From an uncultured Clostridia bacterium (GTDB lineage: Bacteria; Bacillota; Clostridia; TANB77; CAG-508), in contig CALXAT010000001.1 in the NCBI GenBank assembly GCA_944386365.1, forward strand, positions 149,028 through 213,027: a DNA stretch of 64,000 nt. Direction: 5' to 3'. The position numbers and the translations under genes are program-made. The notes under the pieces were generated by a model. That model made no database searches. It was not told the origin of the DNA and was given only the letters and a program-made list of their open reading frames with translations. Within the stretch, counting starts at the first letter, position 1. Every line of letters starts with the position of its first letter. Of this stretch, positions 9,101 through 18,226 are shown piece after piece.

Positions 9101-9129
9101 TTGCAAAAAAAACAATAAAATGATAAGAT
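9101..9129 (+). promoter_or_regulatory. Probable promoter of the glycan operon
   Basis: TTGCAA at 9101-9106, 17-base spacer, TAAGAT at 9124-9129, about 40 bases before the first glycosyltransferase and directly after the terminator. Confidence 0.5.
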
Positions 9130-9170
9130 AATGAGGAAAATAATGTCTAAAAATAGAGGAGAATTTTTTA

Positions 9171-10250
9171 ATGAAAAAATTATTATTTGCAGCACATAAT
9201 TTAGACTTAGGTGGAATAGAAACTGCACTCGTTACATTAGCCAATTGCCTAGTAAAAAGAGGGTATGATGTAACCATTGCATTAGAAAAAAAAGAAGGTG
9301 TCTTTTTAGAAAGACTTGATAAAGAAATTAAGATTATAGAATATAACACAAACAATAGTAAAAATATTGTTGTAAGAAAACTATGTAATTTAGTGAATAG
9401 ATTAAAATTTATTGCAAGATATAGAAATCAATTTGATTTTTCAGCAAGTTTTGCAACATATTCTTTAGCCAGTAGTTTTATGGCAAGAACCGCTTCTAAA
9501 AATTCTGCCTTATGGGGACATTCTGATTATTTAACACTATATAATGGAAATACTGAAGAAGTAAAGAATTTTTTCCAAAATGCAAAAGTAGAAAAATTTA
9601 GACATATTGTATTTGTTACACAAATAGGAAAAAATACATTTTTGAAAATATTTCCGGAGCTTAAAGAAAAGACAATTTTATGTAACAATTTGATTGATGG
9701 AAAAAAAATTATTAAAAAATCTCAAGAAATTGTAGAAGATATACAAAAAGAAAATATACCAACATTTTTGAATGTAGGCAGACATGAAGAAAGAGCAAAA
9801 AAATTAACAAGAATTATTGAAGCTACAAATATGTTAAAAAAAGAAAATTATAAATTTAGGGTTTTAATGGTTGGTGATGGAAAAGATACAGGACTATATG
9901 AGCAAAAAATAAGAGAAGAAGGATTAGAAGATACAATCTTTCTTTTAGGAAGAAAAGAAAACCCATATCCCTATTTTAAGATAAGTGACTGTGTCATTTT
10001 ATCATCTGAATACGAAGGCTATCCAGTTGTATATTTAGAAAGTTTTGTGTTAAATAAACCAATCATTACTACAAAGGTATCTGATTATGAGCAAGTGGAA
10101 AATGGAAGAGGCATGGTCGTAGAAAAAAATGCAGAAGCAATATATACAGCAATGAAAGATTTTATCAAAAATGGATATGAGATAAAAGAACCATTTGATT
10201 ATGAGGCATATAACCAAGAAGTATTAAAAACATTAGAAAACCTATTTTAA
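9171..10250 (+). CDS. GT4 family glycosyltransferase
   Basis: 359 residues, the usual size of a GT-B fold GT4 enzyme. The N-terminal Rossmann half starts with AAHNLDLGGIETAL, the acceptor-side GG motif. The C-terminal half has NVGRHEERAKKL, VMVGDGKD and the donor-site EYEGYPVVYLES, containing the E-x7-E pair that holds the nucleotide-sugar. It would transfer a sugar from an NDP-sugar to a growing lipid-linked glycan on the cytoplasmic face. It is the first gene of the glycan operon. The ATG is preceded by GAGGAG. Donor and acceptor cannot be read from sequence. Confidence 0.88.
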   Translation: MKKLLFAAHNLDLGGIETALVTLANCLVKRGYDVTIALEKKEGVFLERLDKEIKIIEYNTNNSKNIVVRKLCNLVNRLKFIARYRNQFDFSASFATYSLASSFMARTASKNSALWGHSDYLTLYNGNTEEVKNFFQNAKVEKFRHIVFVTQIGKNTFLKIFPELKEKTILCNNLIDGKKIIKKSQEIVEDIQKENIPTFLNVGRHEERAKKLTRIIEATNMLKKENYKFRVLMVGDGKDTGLYEQKIREEGLEDTIFLLGRKENPYPYFKISDCVILSSEYEGYPVVYLESFVLNKPIITTKVSDYEQVENGRGMVVEKNAEAIYTAMKDFIKNGYEIKEPFDYEAYNQEVLKTLENLF

Positions 10251-10270
10251 AAAGAAAGCTGGAGAGAATA

Positions 10271-11233
10271 TTGAAAAAGTTAAGTGTCATTATTCCCGTG
10301 TATAACGGAGAAAAAACATTAAAAAAATGTATGGATTCTGTATTAAAACAAAAAGATGAAGATATAGAAATTGTATTAATCAATGATGGAAGTACAGATA
10401 TGTCTGATAAAATCATACAAGCATATAAGGAAAAAAATCCGAAAATTATTTCCTATTATAAAAAGAAAAATACTGGTGTAGCAGATACTAGAAATTATGG
10501 TATTAAAAAGGCAAAAGGACAATATATCCTATTCTTAGATGCAGATGATTATCTAGATATACATTTATATGGCTTAATAAAACAATACATGGAAAAGGAT
10601 ATCGATTTAATTAAATTTAAACTACAAAGAGAAGATGCCAAAGGAAAAGTGATAGAAAAAGTAGATGGACCTGTATTTGAGAATAAAACAGGAGAAGAAG
10701 GATTTGAACTATTATATGCTACAGATGTTTTATTAGATTCTCCTTGTGTATATGTGATGAAGAAAGAAATATTTACAAAGAACAAACTAGAATTTAAAGT
10801 AGGAACAGAACATGAAGATTTTGGATTAATGCCATTTGTGATTGTTCTTGCAAAAACGATGATTTCAATTAATTTTTATGGATATCATTATGTACAGGTT
10901 GGAAATAGTATCACAAGAAATACTAGTTATGAAAAAACAAAGAAAAAAGCATATGATGCTTTAAAACAATATGATGAGGCTTTAAGAAAAATTGAAAAAT
11001 ACAAATTAAATAAACATATAGCAGAAATTTTAAAAATTTATTATACAAATGCAATTTTGTTAAAAACAGAGACATTGGATAAAAAAGATCAAAAAAATTA
11101 TATAAAAGAAATTAGAAGAAGAAAAATGACAAAAAATATTAAAGCAAAGAATGCAAAACAGTTTTTAAGAAAATTAATCTTAAGTTTAAATATAAAATGG
11201 TATTTAAATTTAAGAAGAAAGGTTAAATCATGA
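10271..11233 (+). CDS. GT2 family glycosyltransferase
   Basis: 320 residues starting at TTG 10271 with GGAGAG upstream. GT-A fold: SVIIPVYNGEKTL at the N-terminus, INDGSTD at about 40, and FLDADDYLD with the metal-binding D-x-D at about 95. The C-terminal about 100 residues are Lys-rich helices, as in capsule/teichoic-type GT2 enzymes. Inverting transfer from an NDP-sugar is the family activity. The stop overlaps the next ATG by four bases (ATGA), so the two GT2 genes are coupled. Confidence 0.88.
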   Translation: MKKLSVIIPVYNGEKTLKKCMDSVLKQKDEDIEIVLINDGSTDMSDKIIQAYKEKNPKIISYYKKKNTGVADTRNYGIKKAKGQYILFLDADDYLDIHLYGLIKQYMEKDIDLIKFKLQREDAKGKVIEKVDGPVFENKTGEEGFELLYATDVLLDSPCVYVMKKEIFTKNKLEFKVGTEHEDFGLMPFVIVLAKTMISINFYGYHYVQVGNSITRNTSYEKTKKKAYDALKQYDEALRKIEKYKLNKHIAEILKIYYTNAILLKTETLDKKDQKNYIKEIRRRKMTKNIKAKNAKQFLRKLILSLNIKWYLNLRRKVKS

Positions 11234-12216
11234 TAAAGGTTAGTATCATTGTTCCATTTTATAATGTAGAAAATTATATAGAAAAATGTTTACAATCTTT
11301 AATGGATCAAACATTAGATGAGATAGAAATTTTACTTGTTAATGATGGGAGTAAAGATGGATCAGAAAAAATTGCAAAAAAGTTTGCAAAAAACTATCCA
11401 GATAAAATCATCTACTTAGAAAAAGAAAATGGTGGTTTATCAGATGCTAGAAATTACGCAATACCAAAAGCGAGAGGAGAATATATTGCTTTTTTAGATT
11501 CTGATGATTATGTAGAAATGATTACATATGAGGAAATGTATAATAAGGCAAAAGAGGAAAATTTAGACTATGTGGAATGTAATTTTTTATGGGAATATCC
11601 AGATAAGGTTTTAGAAAGCAAAGGAAAAGTGTATGATAATAAAAAAGAAATGTTTATTCGTACAAGAGTAGTGGCATGGAACAAATTAATTAAAAGACAG
11701 ATTATACAAGAAAATAAAATTGAATTTCCAAAAGGTTACAGATATGAAGATGTTGAATTTTTCTATAAGTTATTACCATATATACATACATATGGAATTG
11801 TTGAAAAACCTTTTATCCATTACGTACAAAGAGAAAATTCTATTTCAAATGTACAAAATAAAAGAACAAAAGAAATTATAGATGTTTTAGGGCATGTCAT
11901 TGATTATTATAAAGCAAATAACCTATTTGCAGAATATAAAGAATCCATAGAATATGTTTATGCAAGATATATTTTATGTAGTTCAATGCTTAGAATGGTC
12001 ATGATAGAAGATAAAAAAGAAAGAAAAGAAATTATCCATTTAGCATGGAAATCATTAAATACACAATTCCCCATTTGGAAGGAAAATATTTATTTAAAAG
12101 AAAAAAGCTTAAAAAATTTGTATATGAGAACTGTAAACAATTTTACATTAAAAATTTATACAAGTTTAGCAAGAATAAAATTTATACGTGACAAATTACA
12201 AGAAAAATTTGTGTAA
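11230..12216 (+). CDS. GT2 family glycosyltransferase
   Basis: 328 residues. VSIIVPFYNVENYI, VNDGSKDGS and FLDSDDYVE mark a GT-A type GT2 enzyme; GGLSDARNYA is the usual pre-DxD helix. RYEDVEFFYKLL corresponds to the catalytic-base ED motif of EpsJ/CpsJ-like enzymes. Translation is coupled to the upstream GT2 by ATGA overlap. The next gene starts 10 bases after the stop. It acts in the same lipid-linked glycan pathway; specificity is unknown. Confidence 0.88.
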   Translation: MIKVSIIVPFYNVENYIEKCLQSLMDQTLDEIEILLVNDGSKDGSEKIAKKFAKNYPDKIIYLEKENGGLSDARNYAIPKARGEYIAFLDSDDYVEMITYEEMYNKAKEENLDYVECNFLWEYPDKVLESKGKVYDNKKEMFIRTRVVAWNKLIKRQIIQENKIEFPKGYRYEDVEFFYKLLPYIHTYGIVEKPFIHYVQRENSISNVQNKRTKEIIDVLGHVIDYYKANNLFAEYKESIEYVYARYILCSSMLRMVMIEDKKERKEIIHLAWKSLNTQFPIWKENIYLKEKSLKNLYMRTVNNFTLKIYTSLARIKFIRDKLQEKFV

Positions 12217-12226
12217 AAGGAGAATT

Positions 12227-13334
12227 ATGAAGAAAATACTATTTGGAATAACTAGTTTAACGATTCGGAGGAGCTGAAAGAGTATTAGTGGATATGGTAA
12301 ATAAATTAAGTGACACATTTGATATTACCATATTTACGATTTATGGAAAAGGTGAACTAGAAAAAAGTTTGAATCAAAATATAAAAGTAAAGCGAATGTT
12401 TGAATACAGATATCAAGAGCTAACAAAGATACAAAAAGTCATCATTCCATTAAAAATATTATTGTTCCAAAAATCCTATTATAAAAAATACATACAAGGT
12501 GATTATGATGTAGAAGTTGCATTTTTAGAAGGACCAATCACAAGATTATTTAGCACAAAGAACAATCATACAAAGAAAATAGCTTGGATTCACAATGATA
12601 TTTCAAGAGTATATGGAAATGGAATAAAAGCAAAAATTAAGTTAATGATAGATAGAAGTATTTATAACAAATATCAAAAACTAGTATTTGTTAGTAAAGA
12701 TAATAAAGAAGTTTTTGATATACGATATCCGGATATAAAACCTTCAGAAGAAGTGATTTATAACTATATTAATTCTGAAAATGTTATAGAAAAAGCAGAA
12801 GAAACCATTGATTTCCAATTTGACCATAATCAATTAAACTTTTTAACAGTTGCAAGATTAGTAGAACAAAAAGGAATTGATCGATTGATTCGCATTCATA
12901 GAGAATTAATTGCAAATCATTATGCCAATAAATTTTACATTATTGGTGATGGACCAGAAAAAGAAGAGTTAGAAAAATTAATAAAAGAAGAACATTTGCA
13001 AGAAACATTTTTCTTACTAGGTGCAAAAGAAAATCCATATCCTTATATGAAACAAGCAGATATCTTTTGTTTACTTTCTAAATTTGAAGGTTATGGAATG
13101 GTATTAGAAGAAGCAAAAATATTAAATAAACCAATTATCATAACCAATACAGCAGCAAGAGAGGCGGTTGAAAATTATAAAAATGCCATCATTGTAGAAA
13201 ATGATGAACATGAGATTTATAACAAATTAAAATACATTATAGAAAATGATATAAAAAGTTTTGGAAAAGATGAAAAAGAATATCGTAATGAAGATATAAT
13301 AACAAAATTAGAGAATTTATTAGAGGAAGAATAA
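12227..13334 (+). CDS. GT4 family glycosyltransferase requiring a +1 frameshift at CGG
   Basis: AAGGAG precedes ATG 12227, which encodes MKKILFGITSLTI and then meets CGG at 12266 and TGA four codons into the wrong frame. Skipping one base gives GGA at 12267, continues as GGAERVLVDM and runs to 13334. The joined protein is 368 residues with an intact N-terminal GT4 glycine motif (SLTIGGAERV), which is exactly what the family shows. The body carries VARLVEQKGIDRL, IIGDGPE and KFEGYGMVLEEA (the E-x7-E donor site). The frame alone from the first later start (12288) would lack the first beta strand and the acceptor-binding loop. It is either a programmed/tolerated frameshift or a broken gene. Confidence 0.8.
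12263..12269 (+). other. CGGA +1 frameshift site 1
   Basis: Zero frame ATT CGG AGG AGC TGA; +1 frame resumes at GGA 12267. The break lies in codon 14 of the GT4 gene. The restored motif is I-G-G-A-E-R-V. Confidence 0.65.
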
Positions 13335-13335
13335 T

Positions 13336-14239
13336 ATGAAATTATCCATTATTACACCAACCTATAATAGAGCAGATATGCTTCATAATTTATATAATAG
13401 TATTATTAGAAATATAGAAAATGAAGATGTACAAAAAGATGCACAAATCCAGTGGCTTGTTATGGATGATGGGTCAACAGATAATACTACTGAAATTATC
13501 GAGCAATTTATAAATGAAGGAAAAATAGAAATACAGTATCACAAACAAGAAAATCAAGGAAAGATGGCTGCAATTAATAATGTCATGAAATATGCAGAAG
13601 GGGATATGATTGTGGAATGTGATTCTGATGATTTGTTTTCAGATAATGCATTTTATGATATCTTACAAGCTTATTATGAAACAAAAGAAAGAGAAGATTT
13701 ATATGGTTTATGTTTTTTAAAATATGATTTAAAAGGGAATAATATAGGGAATTTGTTCCAAAAAGCAGAAACAACGATGTTTGATTTGTATTTTAAAGAA
13801 CGGAGAAACTGGTGAGAAAGCAATTGTATTTTTTGCCAATATCAGAAAACAATATCACTACAAAATTGAAAATAATGAAAAGTTTTCAACAGAGGCTAGA
13901 ATGTATCATGAAATGGATTTAAAGTATAAGATGAAATGCTATAATAAACCCATTATGCTTTGTGATTATAAAGAAGATGGCTATACGAAAAATATCAAAA
14001 AAATTTTTAAAGAAAATCCTTATGGACATTTTGCTTATTTTAAAGAAATATTAGAAAAACATGATATGACAGGTGTTCCTTTCAAAAAGAGATTGTATGT
14101 TATAAAACATTATATATTATTTGCAACCCTAACAAAGCAAAAGATGTGTTTTAAAAAAATAAAAGGATATAAGAATAAACAAATTCTTGTATTATTATGG
14201 ATACCAGGAAAAATTATGACGAAAATAAAATTTAAGTAA
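13336..14239 (+). CDS. GT2 family glycosyltransferase requiring a +1 frameshift at CGG
   Basis: Starts at ATG 13336 one base after the previous stop. 155 residues are read in the first frame: SIITPTYNRADML, MDDGSTDN, and VECDSDDLF with the D-x-D. Then comes CGG at 13801, with a stop four codons later. Skipping the C gives GGA and continues GETGEKAIVF through to 14239. The joined protein has 300 residues, the normal length, and FKEGETGEKA fits the conserved segment of this GT2 subgroup. The 3' part has no plausible ribosome site at its first ATG (13781), so independent translation is unlikely. Confidence 0.8.
13798..13804 (+). other. CGGA +1 frameshift site 2
   Basis: Zero frame GAA CGG AGA AAC TGG TGA; +1 frame resumes at GGA 13802. 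Codon 156 of the GT2 gene. Same tetranucleotide as sites 1 and 3 but a different preceding codon. Confidence 0.65.
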
Positions 14240-14241
14240 GG

Positions 14242-14270
14242 TTGATTTTTACAACGAGTATTGTTATAAT
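14242..14270 (+). promoter_or_regulatory. Internal promoter before the ABC exporter genes
   Basis: TTGATT at 14242-14247, 17-base spacer, consensus TATAAT at 14265-14270, 28 bases before the ATPase start. It would allow export genes to be expressed apart from the upstream transferases. Confidence 0.6.
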
Positions 14271-14297
14271 TACCCGAAGAAGGAGAAGGTTACAATT

Positions 14298-15035
14298 ATG
14301 AGTGAAGAGTATAAAATTATTGTAAAAGATGTATATAAAACATTTAATGTGTATTTAGACAAAGCAAATACAATAAAAGAAAAGTTATTATTCTTGTTTT
14401 CAAGAAACAAAAAGGAAAAAAGAGAAGTATTAAAAGGTATTAATTTAAAAATAAAAAAAGGAGAAGTTGTTGCACTAATTGGAACGAATGGTAGTGGAAA
14501 ATCAACACTTTTAAAATTAATGACAAAAATTATATATCCGAACAAAGGTGAAATTATAACTAATGGAAAATTGACATCATTACTAGAGTTGGGAGCAGGT
14601 TTTCACCCAGATTTCTCTGGAAGAGAAAATATCTATTTTAATGCCTCTATATTTGGATTAACAAAAAAAGAAATTGATAAGAGAATTGATCAAATTATTG
14701 AATTCTCTGAATTGGGGCAATATATAGATAACCCTGTTAGAACTTATTCTTCAGGAATGTATATGAGACTTGCTTTCTCTGTTGCCATTAATGTAGATGC
14801 AGATATTTTATTAATAGATGAAATTTTATCTGTTGGTGATGAGCATTTTCAAAATAAATGTTATAACAAGATGAGAGATTTAAAAGATCAAGGAAAAACA
14901 ATGGTATTTGTTACACATAGTATGCAAGCAGTAAAACAATTATGCGATAGAGCGGTTTGGCTATGTGATGGAAAAATAAAAATGGATGGTTCAACAGAAG
15001 ATGTTGTAGATGAATATATTAAGGAAACAAAATAG
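14298..15035 (+). CDS. ABC exporter ATPase for polysaccharide/teichoic acid (Wzt/TagH type)
   Basis: 245 residues. Walker A GTNGSGKST at about 70, the subfamily-typical LGAGFHPDFSGRENIY, signature YSSGMYMRLAF, Walker B ILLIDEILSVGD and the H-loop THSM. It matches the nucleotide-binding domain of ABC-2 glycan exporters. It lacks the extra C-terminal carbohydrate-binding domain of O-antigen Wzt proteins, so export would not be gated by a terminal sugar cap. It pairs with the permease at 17369; the glycosyltransferase between them is an unusual but known order. It energises flipping of the finished lipid-linked glycan. Confidence 0.9.
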   Translation: MSEEYKIIVKDVYKTFNVYLDKANTIKEKLLFLFSRNKKEKREVLKGINLKIKKGEVVALIGTNGSGKSTLLKLMTKIIYPNKGEIITNGKLTSLLELGAGFHPDFSGRENIYFNASIFGLTKKEIDKRIDQIIEFSELGQYIDNPVRTYSSGMYMRLAFSVAINVDADILLIDEILSVGDEHFQNKCYNKMRDLKDQGKTMVFVTHSMQAVKQLCDRAVWLCDGKIKMDGSTEDVVDEYIKETK

Positions 15036-15049
15036 AGGAGGACAAATGC

Positions 15050-17350
15050 ATGAATGAAGAAGAAAAATATTTTGATTATACAATGATGCCAGGAAAAGAA
15101 CTAAGAAAACAAAAATCAATTAATGATGGAGAGCCGATTATTAGTATTATTACAGGATATTATAATTGTAAAAATTATATAAGAGAAACAGCAAATTCTA
15201 TTATTAATCAGACTTTCCCTTATTGGGAATGGATTATTATTAATGATGGAAGTACAGAAGAAGGAACAAAAGAAACATTAGATGAAATTGCAAAATTAGA
15301 TAGTAGAATTAAAGTGTATCACGAAAAAAATAGAGGAAGAATTGCTACAAGAGATTATGCAATTACAAAAGCAAAATGTGACTTATTGTTTATTTTAGAT
15401 GCAGATGATGCTATTGATAGAACTATGTTAGAGTGTAGTTATTGGACTTTGCAAACAAATCCAAAAGCTTCTTGGGTTTATGCAGATATGGTAAATTTTG
15501 ATGGACAAGAATTTTTATGGCGAAAAATATTTGATAGTGATACAGAAAAAAGAGAAAATATTTTACCAGTATGTTCTTTAGTTAGGAAACAAGCAATATT
15601 AGATGTTGGCGGGTATGGAGCTGTTGATGAAGATGTGCATGAAGATTGGCATCTATGGCTTAGAATGCTAGAAAAAGGATATTTCCCAATTAGAATGAAT
15701 TATTATGGATTTTGGTATCGTAAGAAAAAAGAAGGTGGAATCTTAGATTCTATTAATAAGGACAAAAAAAGAGATGAACATGCTAGAAAAGAAATTGCTA
15801 AACAAGCAGAAAAGATTAAGGACAAGGTTTTTGCAATTCAATTTCCTACAACAACAAAATCAAATTATGATTCTTATCCATATACTTTTGAATGGAACAG
15901 AAAACCAATTAATAAAAAAGGAGAAAAAATAAGATTGTTATTTATTTTTCCTTGGTTTAAAGTTGGTGGAGCAGACAAATTTAATTTAGACTTAATTTCT
16001 AGATTGGATCAAAGTAAATTCGATATTACAATTGTCACTACAGAAGTTTCAGAATATGTATGGAGACAAAAGTTTGAAAAATATGGAGAAGTATTTGATT
16101 TAACAAGCTTTTTACATAGACAAGACTGGCCAGCATTTATTCATTATTTAATGAAAACTAGAAATATTGATATTGTTATGGAATCTAATAGCTATTTTGG
16201 ATTCTATGTAACACCTTGGCTAAAATCAGAATTTCCAGAAGTTGTATTTACAGATTATCTTCATAGTGAAAATAGAAGTTGGAGAAATGGAGAATATCCA
16301 AGAGACTCAACAGCAATTGATGGATTTTTAGATAGAACTTATACTTGTACAAAAGTATTAAGAGAGTCCATGAAGAAAAACATGGGAAGGACGATTGATA
16401 ATGTTGAAACCGTATATATAGGCGTTGATGAAGAAGAATTTGACCAATTTAAGGTCAATATCTCTGACAATCAAGATTTAGCAAAAGTGAAAGATAAATT
16501 AAATGGCAAAAAAACAATTCTATTTTTGTGCAGAATATCAGAAGAAAAAAGACCAATTTTTATTGTAAAAGTCTTTAAAAAATTGTTAGAAAAAGATAAC
16601 CAATTGATGTTACTAGTGGTTGGAGATGGACCAGAATTAAAAGAAATGAAAAATATAGCCAAAAAAGATGGTGTTAGTGAAAATATTATATTTTTTGGAA
16701 TGCAAAAAAATGTAAAACCATTTTATAAAATAGCAGATGTAACAGTTATCTGTTCTTTAGTAGAAGGATTAACTATTACAACTTATGAATCTTTAGCGAT
16801 GGGAACACCAGTTGTAACAGCAGATGTTGGAGGACAAAAAGAATTAGTAGATAATACCTGCGGAAGTGTTGTTGAAAATATACAAACTGCAGAAAATGGG
16901 TATTACAACAGAGGGTATCAGGATGAAGAAATTAATCGTTATGTAAAAGCAATTGAAGAAGTATTAAACAATCCTAAATTAAAAGATAATTGTAGAGAAA
17001 AAGTTTTAAATGGTTATACAGTTAATCATATGGTGGAGACTTTTACAAAAGAATTTGAAGAGTTTGCAAAAGAAGGAAGCAAAATTAATCCACAAAGTAT
17101 TGTAAATAAAGATTTATACAAACAATATTTAGTTTTATACAATCAATTGGATATTCGAAATTATTTCCCACAAGAAGGCGGAAATTATTCCGAAACAGAA
17201 AGTTTGAAAGCCTATAAAATTAGTCAAATAAAAGGAAAATTATGGCAAAATCCAGTATGGAGAGCATTTATAAAATTTTTACAAAAGACAGGTTTGATGA
17301 AATTAATTAAAAAAGCAAAAATTAAAGAAAAAGTAAAAAAGATCATATAA
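15050..17350 (+). CDS. Bifunctional GT2-GT4 glycosyltransferase fusion
   Basis: 766 residues. Start ATG 15050 follows GAGGAGG; the ATG at 15046 runs into TGA. Residues about 25-270 are a GT2 domain (SIITGYYNCKNYI, INDGSTEEGT, FILDADDAID, HEDWHLWLRM). Residues about 290-690 are a GT4 domain (LFIFPWFKVGGADKFN, LFLCRISEEKRP, VVGDGPELKEM, SLVEGLTITTYESLA). A Lys-rich tail ends the protein. Two enzymes in one chain probably add two successive residues, or a repeat disaccharide. It lies between exporter ATPase and permease, suggesting tight coupling of synthesis and export. Donors are unknown. Confidence 0.85.
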   Translation: MNEEEKYFDYTMMPGKELRKQKSINDGEPIISIITGYYNCKNYIRETANSIINQTFPYWEWIIINDGSTEEGTKETLDEIAKLDSRIKVYHEKNRGRIATRDYAITKAKCDLLFILDADDAIDRTMLECSYWTLQTNPKASWVYADMVNFDGQEFLWRKIFDSDTEKRENILPVCSLVRKQAILDVGGYGAVDEDVHEDWHLWLRMLEKGYFPIRMNYYGFWYRKKKEGGILDSINKDKKRDEHARKEIAKQAEKIKDKVFAIQFPTTTKSNYDSYPYTFEWNRKPINKKGEKIRLLFIFPWFKVGGADKFNLDLISRLDQSKFDITIVTTEVSEYVWRQKFEKYGEVFDLTSFLHRQDWPAFIHYLMKTRNIDIVMESNSYFGFYVTPWLKSEFPEVVFTDYLHSENRSWRNGEYPRDSTAIDGFLDRTYTCTKVLRESMKKNMGRTIDNVETVYIGVDEEEFDQFKVNISDNQDLAKVKDKLNGKKTILFLCRISEEKRPIFIVKVFKKLLEKDNQLMLLVVGDGPELKEMKNIAKKDGVSENIIFFGMQKNVKPFYKIADVTVICSLVEGLTITTYESLAMGTPVVTADVGGQKELVDNTCGSVVENIQTAENGYYNRGYQDEEINRYVKAIEEVLNNPKLKDNCREKVLNGYTVNHMVETFTKEFEEFAKEGSKINPQSIVNKDLYKQYLVLYNQLDIRNYFPQEGGNYSETESLKAYKISQIKGKLWQNPVWRAFIKFLQKTGLMKLIKKAKIKEKVKKII

Positions 17351-17368
17351 GAATAGAGGAGTTATCAG

Positions 17369-18145
17369 ATGATAAATGTATTTAAAAACTTATACAATTA
17401 TAGGGAACTATTAAAGACAAACGTAAAAAAAGAAATTAGAGGAAAATATAAAAATTCATTTTTGGGTGTTTTATGGTCATTTTTAAATCCACTATTACAA
17501 ATATTAGTATATGCAATTGTATTTCAAATGATTTTGAAAAACCCTCAAGAAAATTATGCAATTTTTATTTGTTGTGGATTAATTCCATGGACATTTTTCT
17601 CTTCTGCCATTAGCCGTTCAGCATTTACAATGGTGGAAAATGGGAATTTACTAAAAAAAGTGTATTTTCCAAGAGAAATTTTACCAATATCAATTGTAAC
17701 GAGTGAGGCTGTTAACTTTTTAATTTCAACGATTATAATTATTGCATTTGTTATTTTTGGAGGATTGGGACTTAGTAAATACATTGTATTTTATCCACTT
17801 GTATTGTTGGCGCAATATCTATTATTAATTGCAATATCACTTATTGTATCTAGTATATCTGTATATGTAAGAGATTTACAACATTTAATTGGTGTTGCAC
17901 TTCAATTATTATTTTATGCAACTCCGATTGTATATGCAGCAGATGCAATACCTGCAGATTTTCAGTGGATTTTAAAATTAAATCCAATGACATATATTAT
18001 TGAAGCTTATAGAGATATGTTTTATACACAAACAACAGTGGATGTATCAGCATTATTAATACTAATTGCCATTTCTCTAGTAGGATGTGTAATAGGGTAC
18101 ATGATTTTTAACAAATTACAAAAAGGATTTGCAGAACAATTATAA
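17369..18145 (+). CDS. ABC-2 type polysaccharide export permease (Wzm/TagG type)
   Basis: 258 residues with six hydrophobic segments. It opens with the family's amphipathic N-terminal region (LLKTNVKKEIRGKYKNSFLG, then WSFLNPLL) and contains SVYVRDLQHLIG and LNPMTYIIEAYRD, both typical of TagG/Wzm. It forms the membrane channel driven by the ATPase at 14298. GAGGAG precedes the ATG. The glycan's identity (teichoic acid, rhamnan or O-antigen-like) cannot be fixed. Confidence 0.92.
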   Translation: MINVFKNLYNYRELLKTNVKKEIRGKYKNSFLGVLWSFLNPLLQILVYAIVFQMILKNPQENYAIFICCGLIPWTFFSSAISRSAFTMVENGNLLKKVYFPREILPISIVTSEAVNFLISTIIIIAFVIFGGLGLSKYIVFYPLVLLAQYLLLIAISLIVSSISVYVRDLQHLIGVALQLLFYATPIVYAADAIPADFQWILKLNPMTYIIEAYRDMFYTQTTVDVSALLILIAISLVGCVIGYMIFNKLQKGFAEQL

Positions 18146-18226
18146 TATATACAAAACTAAATGTGTAATTATAAAGCAGCTATTAACAAAAGTAAAAATT
18201 TTTATAGATAAATAAAGAGGAGAAAA

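Noticed and set aside
12260..12269. Classical P-site slippage
   Set aside because: The P-site codons ATT, GAA and AAA do not re-pair well in the +1 frame (TTC, AAC, AAC), and they differ between sites. Out-of-frame GGA reading or four-base decoding fits better.
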